Assembly (NCBI GenBank): GCA_003833135.1
Contig: QZLH01000045.1
Span: forward strand, 7,597-53,305
Origin: Oehlia diaphana
Lineage: Eukaryota > Glomeromycota > Glomeromycetes > Glomerales > Glomeraceae
Direction of reading: 5' to 3'
Length of the DNA stretch: 45,709 bases
Shown: in pieces, positions 1 to 10,060 of the stretch
Layout: each line of letters opens with the position of its first letter
Position numbering within the stretch: the stretch's first letter is position 1
The notes under the pieces: model-generated
The model's database searches: none
What the model was told of the DNA's origin: nothing
What the model saw: the letters and a program-made list of their open reading frames with translations, nothing else
Position numbers and translations under genes: made by a program

Positions 1-4
1 GTTA

Positions 5-216
5 GGGGACTGCCAGAAATGATGTCATTTCCTAAGAGGGGGAGGGGGGTTAAGACCATGATGATGTTACACATCTTCCATTTTTAGACACTATTAGTTA
101 ATATAATTCTAGCCAGAATTATGTTTTAATTTTACATTTCCTAAAATGAATGATGACATGGGGAGGGGGAGGGTCAAAATCCTAAAATTTAAATTATGTC
201 ATTTCTGGCCATCCCC
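5..216. mobile_element. Harbinger-like MITE, 212 bp
   Basis: Imperfect terminal inverted repeats begin GGGGACTGCCAGAAATGA on the left, and the reverse complement of the right end reads GGGGATGGCCAGAAATGA. Both ends abut a TTA trinucleotide (2-4 and 217-219), a plausible 3-bp target duplication. TTA targets and a GGG start are typical of PIF/Harbinger elements. The interior has no ORF but carries two G-rich tracts. A TA duplication (Tc1/mariner) is the alternative reading. It lies close to the truncated end of the hAT-A fossil. Confidence 0.7.
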
Positions 217-494
217 TTATAGGTGTTAACAGTTTTTTAGTCTTACTGACAATGTTAGCGGTATTCTTTTTGTGAACGTAATGAAGATTTTGCACCTGAA
301 AAAAGTATAATTGGATTAGATAGCTCTGCTATAGGTGTTATTGGTGTTGTATTATTTGAATTATTAGAATTCAACTCATTAAACTCATCATGAAATTTTT
401 GAATTATTTTAATTTTTTTATCTTCTAGTTCTAAACTTAACTTCTTATAATGCAGATCTAATAAAGTAGCCATTAATCCTGTATCACTGGAGGT

Positions 495-987
495 CAGTGA
501 TGGATAATAACCAGGTCATATTGAAATTTTTAAATAACCGTGATCATATATATTTATAACCAGTGGTCATATGGGTGCTTTGCAGTAGAAAGGGACGAAA
601 CTACTAAAAAAATTCAAATTTTCTTTTATATACCAAAAATATTCTAAATGTTATAATTTGTTCAGATTTTATATTAACTTATTTTTTATTTTTTTTAGTA
701 GTTTCGTCCCTTTCTACTGCAAAATGCCCATATGCCTATTGGTCATAATTATATAATCATAATGTTATTGGTTAATGATCACATGATCTATATAATTATC
801 TTATAATTATAAGTTTATGAATAAATTTCTGGCAGATTTAACCAACTTTATCATATAAAATATCATGATTTGATTGGTTAATAATTTATGATTATAGTCA
901 TATGATCTCACAAATTCAAAATGACTAAATGACCTACGACTAGTCATATAGGTCATAGTGGTCATTCTAGATTATAGTCCAACACTA
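495..987. mobile_element. Non-autonomous hAT MITE, 493 bp, inserted in hAT-A
   Basis: The termini are CAGTGATGGA and, reverse-complemented, TAGTGTTGGA. The flanks are 8-bp near-duplicates, CTGGAGGT (487-494) and CTGGGAGT (988-995). Both features are classic for hAT. Removing the element with one flank fuses the transposase frame on the minus strand into YYWDTPSDTGLMATLLD, the expected hAT motif, so the boundaries are reliable. The interior is rich in short GGTCATA/TATGACC words and contains a second MITE at 568-734. Confidence 0.9.
568..734. mobile_element. Nested MITE with ~45-bp near-perfect TIRs
   Basis: The arms are CATATGGG then GCAGTAGAAAGGGACGAAAC continuing to ACTACTAAAAAAA (568-614), and the inverse at 690-734. 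They share roughly 40 of 45 positions around an AT-rich loop. The ends sit in TA-rich CATATG, consistent with a TA target (Tc1/mariner type), although the palindromic border hides the exact junction. It interrupts the 493-bp hAT MITE and is therefore younger. Confidence 0.75.
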
Positions 988-2089
988 CTGGGAGTATCCC
1001 AGTAATAAAGTAATGCATTATAAACATTATTATTTACTTTTTCTAAAATTCCTTCAGTCTTTAATAGATCTTTAGTAGAGATTTTTTTTTAGTAATGTTG
1101 CTTATAATCTCTTCATTATCAATTTCAACATCACCTTCTTCAAATATTGTGTCTTTATTAAGATAATCAGCATCATTTGATGGTAGGTTTTCTGAATCAG
1201 TAGCTAAATCAAAGGTGAATTCCTTAATAGTTAGCATCATTTTACTAAGCATTACATATGTATCTTCAGAAAAATATTGAGTTACTCTCTCAAATGGAAA
1301 TAAAAGATCAATTAATTTATCTAACAATTCCTATTCTTCTTCAGATAACATGATTTTTTTTAGTTTAGTACCATCCTTTTTATTCTCTTTATTTGTACTA
1401 GTATATAAATCAGTCTGAAGTAAATTATTGCATCTTTGAGATAAAAAAGTCTATCCCAAGCATAGTATGAAGAGTTCTAATGGGTCTGTACATCTTACAT
1501 ATAGCATATTATATCCTCATATCCCAACTTATGCTGCACTTCTTCCAATTTTTCTATCTGCTTTTATGTTGAAAAAAAATTGATTATATATTTTGTATAT
1601 GCAGCTAAAATTTCTACAGATGCCAATCCTTTTCCAATTGCTAATTGAAGTGTATGTGCAATACAGGGAAGTCTTTGAATAGTTTCACATTGATCTTTTT
1701 GAGTTAAAATAGGAAATACTATCTTCATATTAAAACCATTGTCAGTAATAATTGCTGTTACACACCCATTTAGATTCCAACTTGAAATGCAATCATAAAG
1801 TAATTTAGCAACTAAATTTGCAGTATGAGGAGATGATGTATACTTTATCTCTAACATTACATCTTTGACTTTAAAATTGGATGTAATCCATACTAGTGCT
1901 TCGATCTGTGTCTGGATTAATCTGGATTGATCCAGATTTTTTTTCTTTAGATATCCGAAATCTGCGGATTTCATCCGGTTTATAATCTGGATAATAAATA
2001 TCCAGATTGAACCACAATTCGGATGAAATTAATTTTTTTTTTTATAATTAAAAAATAAAAAAATGCGAAAATTTGAATAACTAACTAAC

Positions 2090-2210
2090 CAGTGATTCGT
2101 ATGAGATATAATATAGCTCATTCGAATCATTTCATCATAACACATCGAATGATAGTAAAATCAAGTCTCTAGGATCGATCTATCATTTGCTATCGACAAA
2201 AATGCAAATA
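2090..2210. repeat. Diverged copy of the hairpin-module arm, inside hAT-B
   Basis: The stretch CATTCGAATCATTTCATC, then ACATCGAATGATAGTAAAAT, then GGATCGAT matches, with substitutions, the arm found at 19970-20100 in a different hAT element (CATTCGAATCGTCTCAAC, CATCAAATGATATTAAAAT). No ORF. It lies between the left subterminal repeats of hAT-B and the end of its transposase. Confidence 0.5.
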
Positions 2211-2436
2211 CATTTAACTACAATTATTTTTTATTTTTTAAAATTTAAATTTTATGTTTATATCACTTTTAATAAAATAATTATTTAATTTTTCATATGA
2301 ATAGATTTCTTATTTATTTATTCATTTAATTATACAATAAACAACCAATTATTTAATTGCCAAAGCTGTTCTATTTGTTTAAAAAATACTATTGAAAATA
2401 AAGAAAATAAAAAAATATTAAAAATCTATTATTTAT

Positions 2437-4636
2437 TTACCATTCTTCCAATTCATATTCAAATAAAACTTTCTCTGTTAAATCTGATGGAAACACATTA
2501 AAATGATCCATAGTCTGCATATTACGTTTTAAAAATAGCATTCTTCCCAATAAACCAGGATCCAAAGAATTTCTTTTTGCTGTAATATAGTTCCCTGCAT
2601 TAGAAAAAAGCCGCTTAGAAGCTACAGAAATAGCAGGAATACCCAAATACTTTTGTGCAAAAATAGAAAGAATTAGAAAAATTTTCTGTTTTGCTTTCCA
2701 TCAATCTAATGGATTTTTATTTTCTCTGGCAATTGGTATAAGAAAATAACTAGTAATTTCATCTTCTGTTGCTGATGAAGTAGTCTCTGTTTTTTGAAAT
2801 ATTTCTTTAGTTTTTTGTTCACGTCTTGCTTTATGTTCACGTAAAGATCTACCTGGAGTTTGACTTTCAGCAATTGCAAGTTTGGTAATTAAACTTTCAG
2901 CAATTGAACCTGTTGAAGTAATAGTTGCAGGTGATGATGGAATACTTTGTTGACTTATCTCCCATTTTAATTGATTATATTTAGTTCTTAAAGTAGTATG
3001 AATATTTCTTTTTACATTTTCATCAGATATAAAATTAAGATTTTTGTATCGTGGGTCTAAAAGTGTTACCATAATGCTAAACTCATTTGGTATTGCCCAA
3101 TAATGCTTTAAACCAATATAAATATTTTTTTTAACACTTTCTAAAACCTCTCTAATATTATTATAGTTGATTTGCTGATCACTTGAATTTTCTTCTAAAT
3201 CAGAATTAACAGCTTCATCAAAATTCTCCTTATGCCAATTATTAGATTTTTCCAAAGAATTTGTGAGATCTGTAATACTAGGAACTATTTGACTTAATGT
3301 AACGTAAGAATTTCCTGAAAAATCTTGTGTAGCTTTTCAAATGGCACTAAAATATTGCATAATTCATCCAATAATTCCCACTCATTATCATTCAACATAA
3401 TTTTTTTTAATTTGGTACTATCAGCTTTTTCTTCACGTATAAGAAAACAAGATAAATTTATATTAAGTTGAAGGATAGCATATTGAAGATAAATAAGCTG
3501 ATCCCATGCCAAATAAGATGAATTCCACCTTAGATAGTTAAAATAAAATTACAAATAAATAAAAATTTAATGTATTAATATTAAATTAAATTATACTATA
3601 AATTTTATTATATTTACTTAGTGGAAATATCTTATATTAAATGTAATTGCTCTTCATATCCACTATCTTTTTGTACCTTAACTAACTGTTCAATCTGTTT
3701 TTGGGTTGAAAAAAAATTAATTAACTGCTTTACACGTGCTGTTAAAGTTTCTACAAGTTTTAATCCTCTTCCAATGGCCAATTGTAAAGTGTGAACAGTA
3801 CATGAAAGTCTTTCTATAGGAGCTAATTCACGAATGGCTGCTACAATATTAGCATCATTGTCAATTGTTATAGTAAATACACGACCTTCAATTTCCCATT
3901 TTTGAATAATATTTTTTATAGCCTTTGCAATTGCATCTGCAGTATGTAGTGCTGAAAAATATATGATTTCAAGTAAAACATCTATTATTTCAAAATCTTG
4001 ATTGATCCAGATTGCTGTTAAACCCAAATATCCATATTTAGAATGAGAAGACCATAGGTCAGTGGTTAAAGAAATGGACTATGCAGTTTTTAAAAGTTAC
4101 ATTAATTTGTTTTTATTATATTCATAACTTTGGGCAATCATCATTCTAATTTTTTTTTCTTTAGAAACTATAAATTCTGGATCTATAATATTCATATGTT
4201 TAATATAAGCTTTTTGGATTATAGTAGAAAGAGGTTGTGTTGTTGAAAGAATCTATCGCAAGGTAGATTCCTCCTTTTCTTTTTGTCCATTCTTATGTAT
4301 GAATTGTACTGCACTTTCAGGTTATATACTTTCTGTCATAGGTGGCATAATTCCATGTTTAATAATATAGCTAATAAGATTACCTATAGATCTACTATAT
4401 TTATAATTCTTTGTGCATTTCTCTCTATTTTCCATTTCAATTTGACAATATGCATGCATTACATTTTTATCATCAAGCTTTTTAATAAAATAAGTCCATA
4501 CCCAACTTACTTTAGTTGATGGTTTAATATTTATATTTGCAGGTTCTGGTACCTGAATAGTTTCAATTACTTCATCAACAGAGTCTTCATTTTGGGAATC
4601 ACTTGAAGGTAAAATATAGCTATTATCATCTGCCAT
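2437..4636 (-). pseudogene. hAT-B transposase, decayed; one intron
   Basis: The start at ATG 4636 opens MADDNSYILPSSDSQNED. A BED-like finger follows (SWVWTYFIKKL, AYCQI, CTKNYKYSRSIGNL, KHGI), missing the second Cys and one His. The catalytic core runs AYIKHMNIIDPEFIV, SLTTDLWSSHSKYGYLG, TITIDNDANIV and IERLSCTVHTLQLAIGRG, up to an 89-nt intron (3529-3617, GTAAAT to CTAAG). The frame then resumes WNSSYLAWDQLIYLQ. TLLDPRYKNLNF and a C-terminal dimerisation domain (KYLGIPAISVASKRLFSNAGN, TAKRNSLDPGLLGRMLFLK) close the protein. I count six in-frame stops (near 4319, 4256, 4096, 4077, 3632 and 2700) and one frameshift near 3320. The frame is otherwise continuous, so decay is recent relative to hAT-A. 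Confidence 0.9.
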
Positions 4637-4729
4637 AATATATGGTTTAACTTATAAATGTAAATTCAATTTAAATTGAAATTGTAATAAAACCACCAAG
4701 TGCAATTACAAGCATTTATATAGTGTTTA

Positions 4730-5100
4730 GTAATGCCACAAATTTTGTAATAAGAAACCACAAAATTTGTTAATAAAATGTCACAAAATTTATGCCACGA
4801 AATTTATTAATAAAAAAAAGCCACAAAATTTATTAATAAAAAGCCACAAAATTTATTAATAAAAAGCCATGAAATTTATTAATAAAAAGCCACAAAATTT
4901 ATTAATAAAAAGCCATGGAATTTATTAATAAAAGCCACAAAATTTATTAATAAAAAGCCACAAAATTTATTAATAAAAAAAGCCATGAAATTTATTAATA
5001 AAAAGCCACAAATTTTATTAATAAAAGGCCATAAAATTTATTAATAAAAGGCCATAAAATTTATTAATGAAAAGTGATGAAATTTATTAATAAAGAGTTA
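4730..5100. repeat. Minisatellite, 22-23-bp unit, about 13 clear copies
   Basis: The unit is GCCACAAAATTTATTAATAA followed by two or three more A. Variants have GCCATGAAA, GCCATAAAA or extra A residues. Copies are clean from about 4793 and degenerate between 4730 and 4790. Every unit contains the 12-bp palindrome TTTATTAATAAA. It lies just upstream of the hAT-B transposase start and inside the element, so it may have expanded after insertion. Confidence 0.9.
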
Positions 5101-5347
5101 TAATCCTAATATATAATGACACAAATTTATTTAGGTAAGATCATCTGTCATTCAGTTTGCAGAAAAAAAATTTAATATATGTATATGATCTGAATTCCAG
5201 ATTGTATCCAGATTGTCTGATCCAGATATTGATCTGGATCAATCCGGATATGATCCAGATTTTTTTTTTGTCAAATCCAGATGACGGATTTCATCCAGAT
5301 CGAAGCACTAATCCATACAGCTATAATACCAATATATCCATGCTTAA

Positions 5348-6149
5348 GGGGGGAGTACACACTATAATTAATTTTATTAGTCACGTGATGAAATGTCAAT
5401 TTCAAAGTAGATCGGTCTAATAAAAAAATGGCAATTTATGCCAAACCTTTTTCATATTTTTTGTGTAAGCTCTCTGGAACCAATAATATTCATGATATAA
5501 AAATTAAAGTTTGTTTAATTTTATCAAGATTTTTTTATGTTCATATAAAATTGAAGAAAACTGCCAATTTTCTAAAAAGTCTGCCAATTTTCTAGTTTGT
5601 TCTAAGTAACTATAACTAAAACTCTTATATTATATTAAAAAATTATTATAAAAATCAAAAAAGTAAGTTTATTTTGTTGTTTATTTTCTTAGAAATGAAA
5701 AAAGAAAGAAAAAAAAGTTATTTATTATAACATGATTTATATATTATATTATAATTATTATCTCTAATTTAATAAAATATTTTTGTTTTTTTTAAACATA
5801 TTATATTAGGTTATAAAATATATGAAACAAAAGACTATTTTAATGTGCTATAACTGATAGATTAGTTAATATGTATATTTAACCTTTATATTAGTTTCAG
5901 TTTTTTATTTTTATTATGCCAAAATTATTGATTGTAAATATTAGTTTACTATAAGATAGGTTTTCTACAAAGTAGTTAGTTTTTTGTGGTATTTTTTTTA
6001 AGGAAAATTAGCAATTTTACTTTATTCTTTATTAAATTTATATTTCTTTCACTTTAAATAAATTTTTTTGTATATGACGGTCATTTTACATGTAACCATA
6101 ATTAGCCACGGTAATTAATAAAAAATGATCTACATAGTATACTCCACCC
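5348..6149. mobile_element. TTAA-flanked non-autonomous element, 802 bp
   Basis: The ends are GGGGGGAGTACAC and, reverse-complemented, GGGTGGAGTATAC, with looser similarity extending inward (ATTAATT, GTCACG versus GCCACG). Both sides carry TTAA (5344-5347, 6150-6153). Deleting the element with one TTAA fuses the hAT-A frame into SSRIKHGYIG, which confirms the boundaries. TTAA targets and a GGG start suggest piggyBac. TA with longer TIRs (Tc1/mariner) is the alternative. No transposase is inside. A GTCACGTGATG E-box lies at 5380-5390. Confidence 0.85.
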
Positions 6150-7129
6150 TTAATCCTACTGGACCAAAAGTCTGTGATAAGAGATACTGTTGCAGCAGTT
6201 TCGTTTAGAATATTCTTTAAATTTTCATAATTATGTTGATAACTTTTAGTTATCATAGTTTTAATTTTTTGTTCTCCAGGTACTACAAATGAAGGATCAA
6301 AATGGAACATTTTTTCTTTATATGCTGGATTTGTAATAGTAGCAAGAGGTTGATTGATAAGTAATATCCATTTAAGAACTGATTCTTTTCATTGTTTTTG
6401 AATATGCTTAGAATGAAGCTGACGAGATTGAGCAAAATTTGTGATTTTTGTATTTCATAACTAAATTTAAATATAATTAAAATATTAATAAAAATCTTTA
6501 ATAAATTTTTAATTGTAGCAAAAAATTTTATCCTTTTCAGAGTATTTTCATTATCCTCATTGATAATTTAATAAACATCTCGTAAATGTACAACAAGATT
6601 TCTGGTTGAGCTTCTAGTATTTCAATATACTTTACCACATTGATTACCATTTTTATCTAAGATTATACAAATACGAGTTTGTTTTTCTTTTATATTGTAT
6701 CCTATTTCAAAGTGATTTTTCGTAAATAATAATTTTTTTCTTTTATTTACATGATTTCCATTTATAGAACTCAATAGAAAACTTGTTTCAGTTTCTTTTT
6801 TTTTAATAAAAATTTGAATGATTATTAATTTTATTATTGAAAAAAATTTCTTAATTTAAATTTATTTAGATACCTTTATCTTTTTCTGAAAGGTTTTGTT
6901 CAATCATATCAATATTAAAATCATCACTTTGAATATAGTTAAAATTATTCATTTATTTTTAATATTTTGTATTTTATTTATTAAAGTAATTACATTTTAA
7001 AGAAGTTTGAGGAATTGGAGAAAAAAAATTCAGTATTAGTAAAGAAGAAAATAAAAGGGGGTTGTATAACCACCCCATTTCATGAAATTTTTTTATAAAC
7101 GATAAAATGGAAAACTTTGAAAAAAAATC

Positions 7130-7293
7130 AAATATTAAACATCTGGATGGACATCTAGATGATAGTTATCTGAATTATTTAACGAATCATCCTTTTAAAA
7201 ATTATAGAATGCGAATATCCGAATTCAATCCAAATTAAGAATCTATCCAAATTAAACAGATTTAAGATCAGATCACTATTTAACGAGCCCTTA
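7130..7293 (-). mobile_element. Probable outer terminus of hAT-A
   Basis: Upstream of the hAT-A start the DNA carries short repeated motifs (ATCTGGATG, ATCTAGATG, TTATTTAACGA) and ends in CTATTTAACGAGCCCTTA. Read outward this gives a terminus beginning TAAGGGCTCGTTAAATAG, resembling the TAAGG starts of other hAT-type ends in this window. The opposite end lies outside the window or is lost, so the target duplication cannot be tested. Confidence 0.4.
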
Positions 7294-7407
7294 TATTTGG
7301 CGATAGTCATTCCACAAAAATTGATTTTGGTAGGAATGAATATAAAATCTTGAGTAATATTAATTTCAATTTTAAGAAATTCTATAATTCCTGCCAGAAT
7401 TAAGTGC

Positions 7408-7623
7408 ATAATTCTGGCCAAATTTACATATTTAATTTCAGCATTTCAGCTGGAATTTCAGATTTCAGAATTTTGAATTTAGCTGGAATTATGGCTACAG
7501 TTTTGGAATTTCAGCATAATTTTAGCCAAATTTACATATTTAATTTTGGCATTTCAGCTGAAATTTCAGATTTCAGAATTTTGAATTTGGCTGGAATTAC
7601 AGCTACAGTTTCAAAATTTCAGC
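7408..7623. repeat. Two tandem copies of a 108-bp unit
   Basis: Unit 1 is 7408-7515 and unit 2 is 7516-7623, about 90% alike. Shared words include CCAAATTTACATATTTAAT, ATTTCAGATTTCAGAATTTT and GCTACAGTTT. Because 108 is divisible by three, a 75-codon open frame spans both copies. It mirrors the repeat and is not a supported gene. The stretch ends 40 bp downstream in TTTTGAGACCATCCTTA (7650-7666), a TAAGGATG-type terminus like the hAT end at 20497, so the duplication may belong to a degraded hAT-type element whose left end I cannot find. Confidence 0.85.
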
Positions 7624-7669
7624 AAATCTGAAATATTTCAGTTTTGAGACCATCCTTAGTAAACATTTT

Positions 7670-8680
7670 TGCAATGGTTTTATATTAAAACTGTTGCGAT
7701 TATTTAATTATTAAATAAAAAATATTGCAAAACATTTTTTTTAATTATTATTATTACATAATATTTCTCTAATCAATTTATTAACAAAAAATATTACGAA
7801 ATATTTTTTTAAAGTAATTATAATTAAAAAAATTTATTTTCACAATATTTTTTAATTAATTTAACAGAAAAATATTGTGAAATGTTTTTTCAAAGTAATT
7901 ATAATTAAAAAAACGTTTTTGCAATATTTTTTTAATTAATTTAATGAAAAAATTAGAGTTCCGATCAGTTTCAGTAATTACTGAACTGATCGGTTCTCAG
8001 TAATTACAAAAAAATTACTGACCTAACACTTCGGTAATTTGTAATTTCAGTTTTCAGTATCGGTTTTATCATTTATCGAACCAATTTACTGATCTGACTT
8101 CTTATTTTGTGATTGGCAAACTAATAATCTTTTTTAGTCCATATATATATAGTTTTTTTTAATTTTTTTTTTTTTAAATAGTAACACGTTTATTATTAAT
8201 TGATAACAATTATACAATAGATTACAATTTTATATAAACACCTAGTGTATACTAAATCCAAGGATCTCAATCTTATATTTGTTTATTTGATAGTTATTTT
8301 TTATATAGGTTTTGTAATAAATACATCGAAGAGTAGTAAATTCGGTAAATCAGTATCAGTAATCGGTAATTACTGGCCGGTTTCAGTTATGCAGTTTACC
8401 GATATTGAAAATTTGGTAAATTACGATTACTGATACTGAAATTTGGTTTCAGTTTCAGTATGACTCAAACTGAAACCGAACCGTACTGATCAGAACCCTA
8501 GAAAAAATGTTGCAAAATATTTTTTTAAAGTAATTATAATTAAAAAAATGTTTTCGCAACATTTTTTTAATTAATTTAATGAAAAATTTTGCAAAACATT
8601 TTTTTAATTAATTTAATAAAAAATGTTGCAAAACATTTTTTCAAAGTAATTTTAATTAAAAACCTTTTTGTAACATTCTT
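7670..8680. repeat. ~80-bp tandem array of self-complementary units, split by a MITE
   Basis: Units recur every 79-82 bp (for example from 7785, 7867, 7946/8501 and onward). Each reads approximately AAAAATRTTGCAAAAYATTT, TTTAAAGTAATTATAATTAA, AAATGTTTTTGCAACATTTT, TTTAATTAATTTAAT, so the two halves of a unit can pair as a long AT-rich hairpin. The array occupies 7670-7953 and 8501-8680. The 547-bp hAT MITE at 7954-8500 lies inside. No coding capacity. Confidence 0.8.
7954..8500. mobile_element. Non-autonomous hAT MITE, 547 bp
   Basis: The TIRs are TAGAGTTCCGATCAGT and, inverted at the right end, TAGGGTTCTGATCAGT. A perfect 8-bp duplication GAAAAAAT flanks it (7946-7953, 8501-8508). Subterminal regions on both sides are dense in TCAGTAATTAC, GGTAATT and TCAGTTTCAG words. 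The short frame at 8245-8433 is part of this repeat-rich interior and is not a supported gene. Confidence 0.92.
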
Positions 8681-8685
8681 TTATT

Positions 8686-8826
8686 ATAGGATCAGACTAA
8701 ACTGGACCAAAATAATTGGTTCAGTCTAGTATTATCTTTTTAACATAATCTGAACTGGACTGAAATAAACTAATTTTTCAGTCTAGTCCCAAGTTACTTT
8801 CCAACCCAGACTAATTCAGACCATTT
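8686..8826. other. Fragment with repeated GGTCCAGT/CAGTCTAG words
   Basis: GATCAGACTAAACTGGACC and related inverted and direct words (GGTTCAGTCTAG, TCTGAACTGGACT, CAGACTAATTCAGACC) recur four or five times in 140 bp. This resembles the subterminal region of a DNA transposon with a TAGGATCAG-like end at about 8688. No matching second end is visible, so it is probably a truncated element. Confidence 0.4.
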
Positions 8827-9165
8827 AAATCTTTATATAAGTGTAGATATAATACATATAAAAAATTAACATTTTTTATAATGATACTAACTTTTGAATT
8901 TTTCTTTTTTTGTTTAACAACTTCAGCATATAATTTTACTACTTTAGTCAAATAAAATCGACTTCAAAAAGGTTAAAATTACTTGTATACTAATTTTCAT
9001 AAATATAAGTATAATATATATAGAGAAATCTATATTTTTCATAATGGTACTAACTTTCAAATTTTTAAAATTTTTTTTTATTTATTAACCCTAGAACATA
9101 ATTTTAACACTTTAGACAAATAAAATTAACTTTCTTTATTAATTGAAAGTTGTTTAGTAGTATAA
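8827..9165 (-). repeat. Left arm of the ~185-bp satellite: two inverted units
   Basis: Two units stand in reverse orientation relative to those at 10375-11560. Recognisable words include TACTTGTATACTAATTTTCA, ATAATGGTACTAACTTT, TAGTCAAATAAAATCGACTT and TTAATTGAAAGTTGTTTAG. Divergence from the right-hand units is considerable (I estimate 75-80% identity by eye). It forms one arm of a large inverted structure. Confidence 0.8.
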
Positions 9166-9174
9166 AATCTACTT

Positions 9175-10030
9175 AATACTTACTAGTAACCTATAAATTA
9201 TTGTATAATATATTATTATATTTAAATTATATACTTTATATAAATACTTTTATTAATAAAATTATTAGTTTTTTCAAAACAAAACAATTTAAATTTTAAT
9301 AAATTATGTGATATAAGTGAATTTTACCTTGGGTAAATTTATTTCTGATAAATTTTACTACTGGTAAGTATTAAAATCACTCAATAATAATTAGTAAACT
9401 TCAAATAAAATTATTATTAAAAATATTAATATATTAACCTGTAAAATAAAAGCAACTTTTTTGACTATTATTAAAATATGTTATAACATAATTTTTAATT
9501 ATATATATTTGCAGATAGAATAAACACATCTTTATGTAAAAGAAAAATCATATTATAAAAATTTTCAGATTCAACACAAGTAAAATAAAATCCATTTTTT
9601 ACAATCCATCAAATACTATAATAAATTTCTAAAAGTTACTTTACTAGTATATACCTAAATATAAATTAAAATACATGAGTTTATGAATATTTTTAATGAA
9701 TATTATAATGTTGCTGTTTAAAACTCATTTAATAATAAAATTTAAAAATCTGAAATTCAAAAACTTTAATTTTAAAGAGAAAATTGGTAAATCTGAAACT
9801 TTTATAATTAGTTTCAGAAAAGCATAAAAACAGTTTTGGCAATTAAGTTTATTATAAAAAATAATTTTGGGTTGAATTTTGACTAAACTAAAATTTTGAA
9901 TAAATAGTTTTGGCAATCATCCTTATATTAAAGTATATTAAAATTTAAATTTTTTTATGAAAAAACTAATAATTTTATTAAATAATTTAAATATAACAAT
10001 ATATTATATAATAATTCAGAACTTAGTATT
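9175..10030. repeat. Inner inverted repeat of the Foldback-like structure
   Basis: The left arm, about 9175-9318, contains ATATTATTATATTTAAATTA, AATAAAATTATTAGTTTTTT and AATTTAAATTTTAATA. The right arm, about 9925-10030, carries the same words in reverse complement and the same order. Between the arms lie about 600 bp without a gene. That stretch includes GAATTTTACCTTGGGTAAAT, and a segment ending GTTTTGGCAATCATCCTTA at 9922, a TAAGGATG-type hAT-like terminus. The ORF at 9725-9916 (minus) is low-complexity and unsupported. Confidence 0.65.
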
Positions 10031-10060
10031 ATTATAAAAAATATAATAACCTTACAAGTA

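Larger units (their letters stand above)
1894..5310 (-). mobile_element. hAT-B: full-length 3.4-kb hAT element inserted in hAT-A
   Basis: Both ends carry the same 15-bp TIR, TAGTGCTTCGATCTG, inverted. The flanks are a perfect 8-bp duplication ATCCATAC (1886-1893 and 5311-5318). The duplication falls inside the hAT-A codons for the AVWI motif. The subterminal zones (1905-2030 and 5190-5300) are full of (A)TCCAGAT/ATCTGGA(T) repeats, probable transposase-binding words. The element contains its own transposase gene on the minus strand (4636-2437) and a 22-23-bp minisatellite upstream of it. A related left end is at 37104. Confidence 0.92.
255..6952 (-). pseudogene. hAT-A: BED-type hAT transposase fossil, split by three insertions
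   Basis: The frame starts at ATG 6952 (MNNFNYIQSDDFNIDM). A 79-nt GT-AG intron fits 6795-6873. A BED zinc finger follows at about 6680-6560: CII then CGKVY, then RSSTRNLVVHLRDV, with a stop after VY and the last His changed to Tyr. The RNase H-fold part runs from about 6425 (HSKHIQKQ, KWILLINQPLATITNPAYK, TDFWSS) to 6154. It resumes at 5343-5319 (HGYIGIIAVW) and again from 1893 downward (TDNGFNMK, IQRLPCIAHTLQLAIGKGL). The later LLDLHYKKLSLELEDKK part is at 473-255. Stops occur near 1562, in the CYM/DVQTH stretch, and at a Trp codon (TAG) near 1332. A one-base shift lies in the A-run at 1082-1090. Insertions are the TTAA element, hAT-B and the 493-bp MITE. The C-terminal dimerisation domain is not in the window. 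Not functional. Confidence 0.85.

Noticed and set aside
4793..5100. CRISPR-like array
   Set aside because: Units are contiguous without unique spacers, so it is a minisatellite in a transposon.
7404..7631. 75-codon open frame
   Set aside because: It follows a 108-bp tandem duplication divisible by three and has no domain.
8245..8433. 62-codon frame
   Set aside because: Entirely inside the repeat-rich interior of the hAT MITE at 7954-8500.
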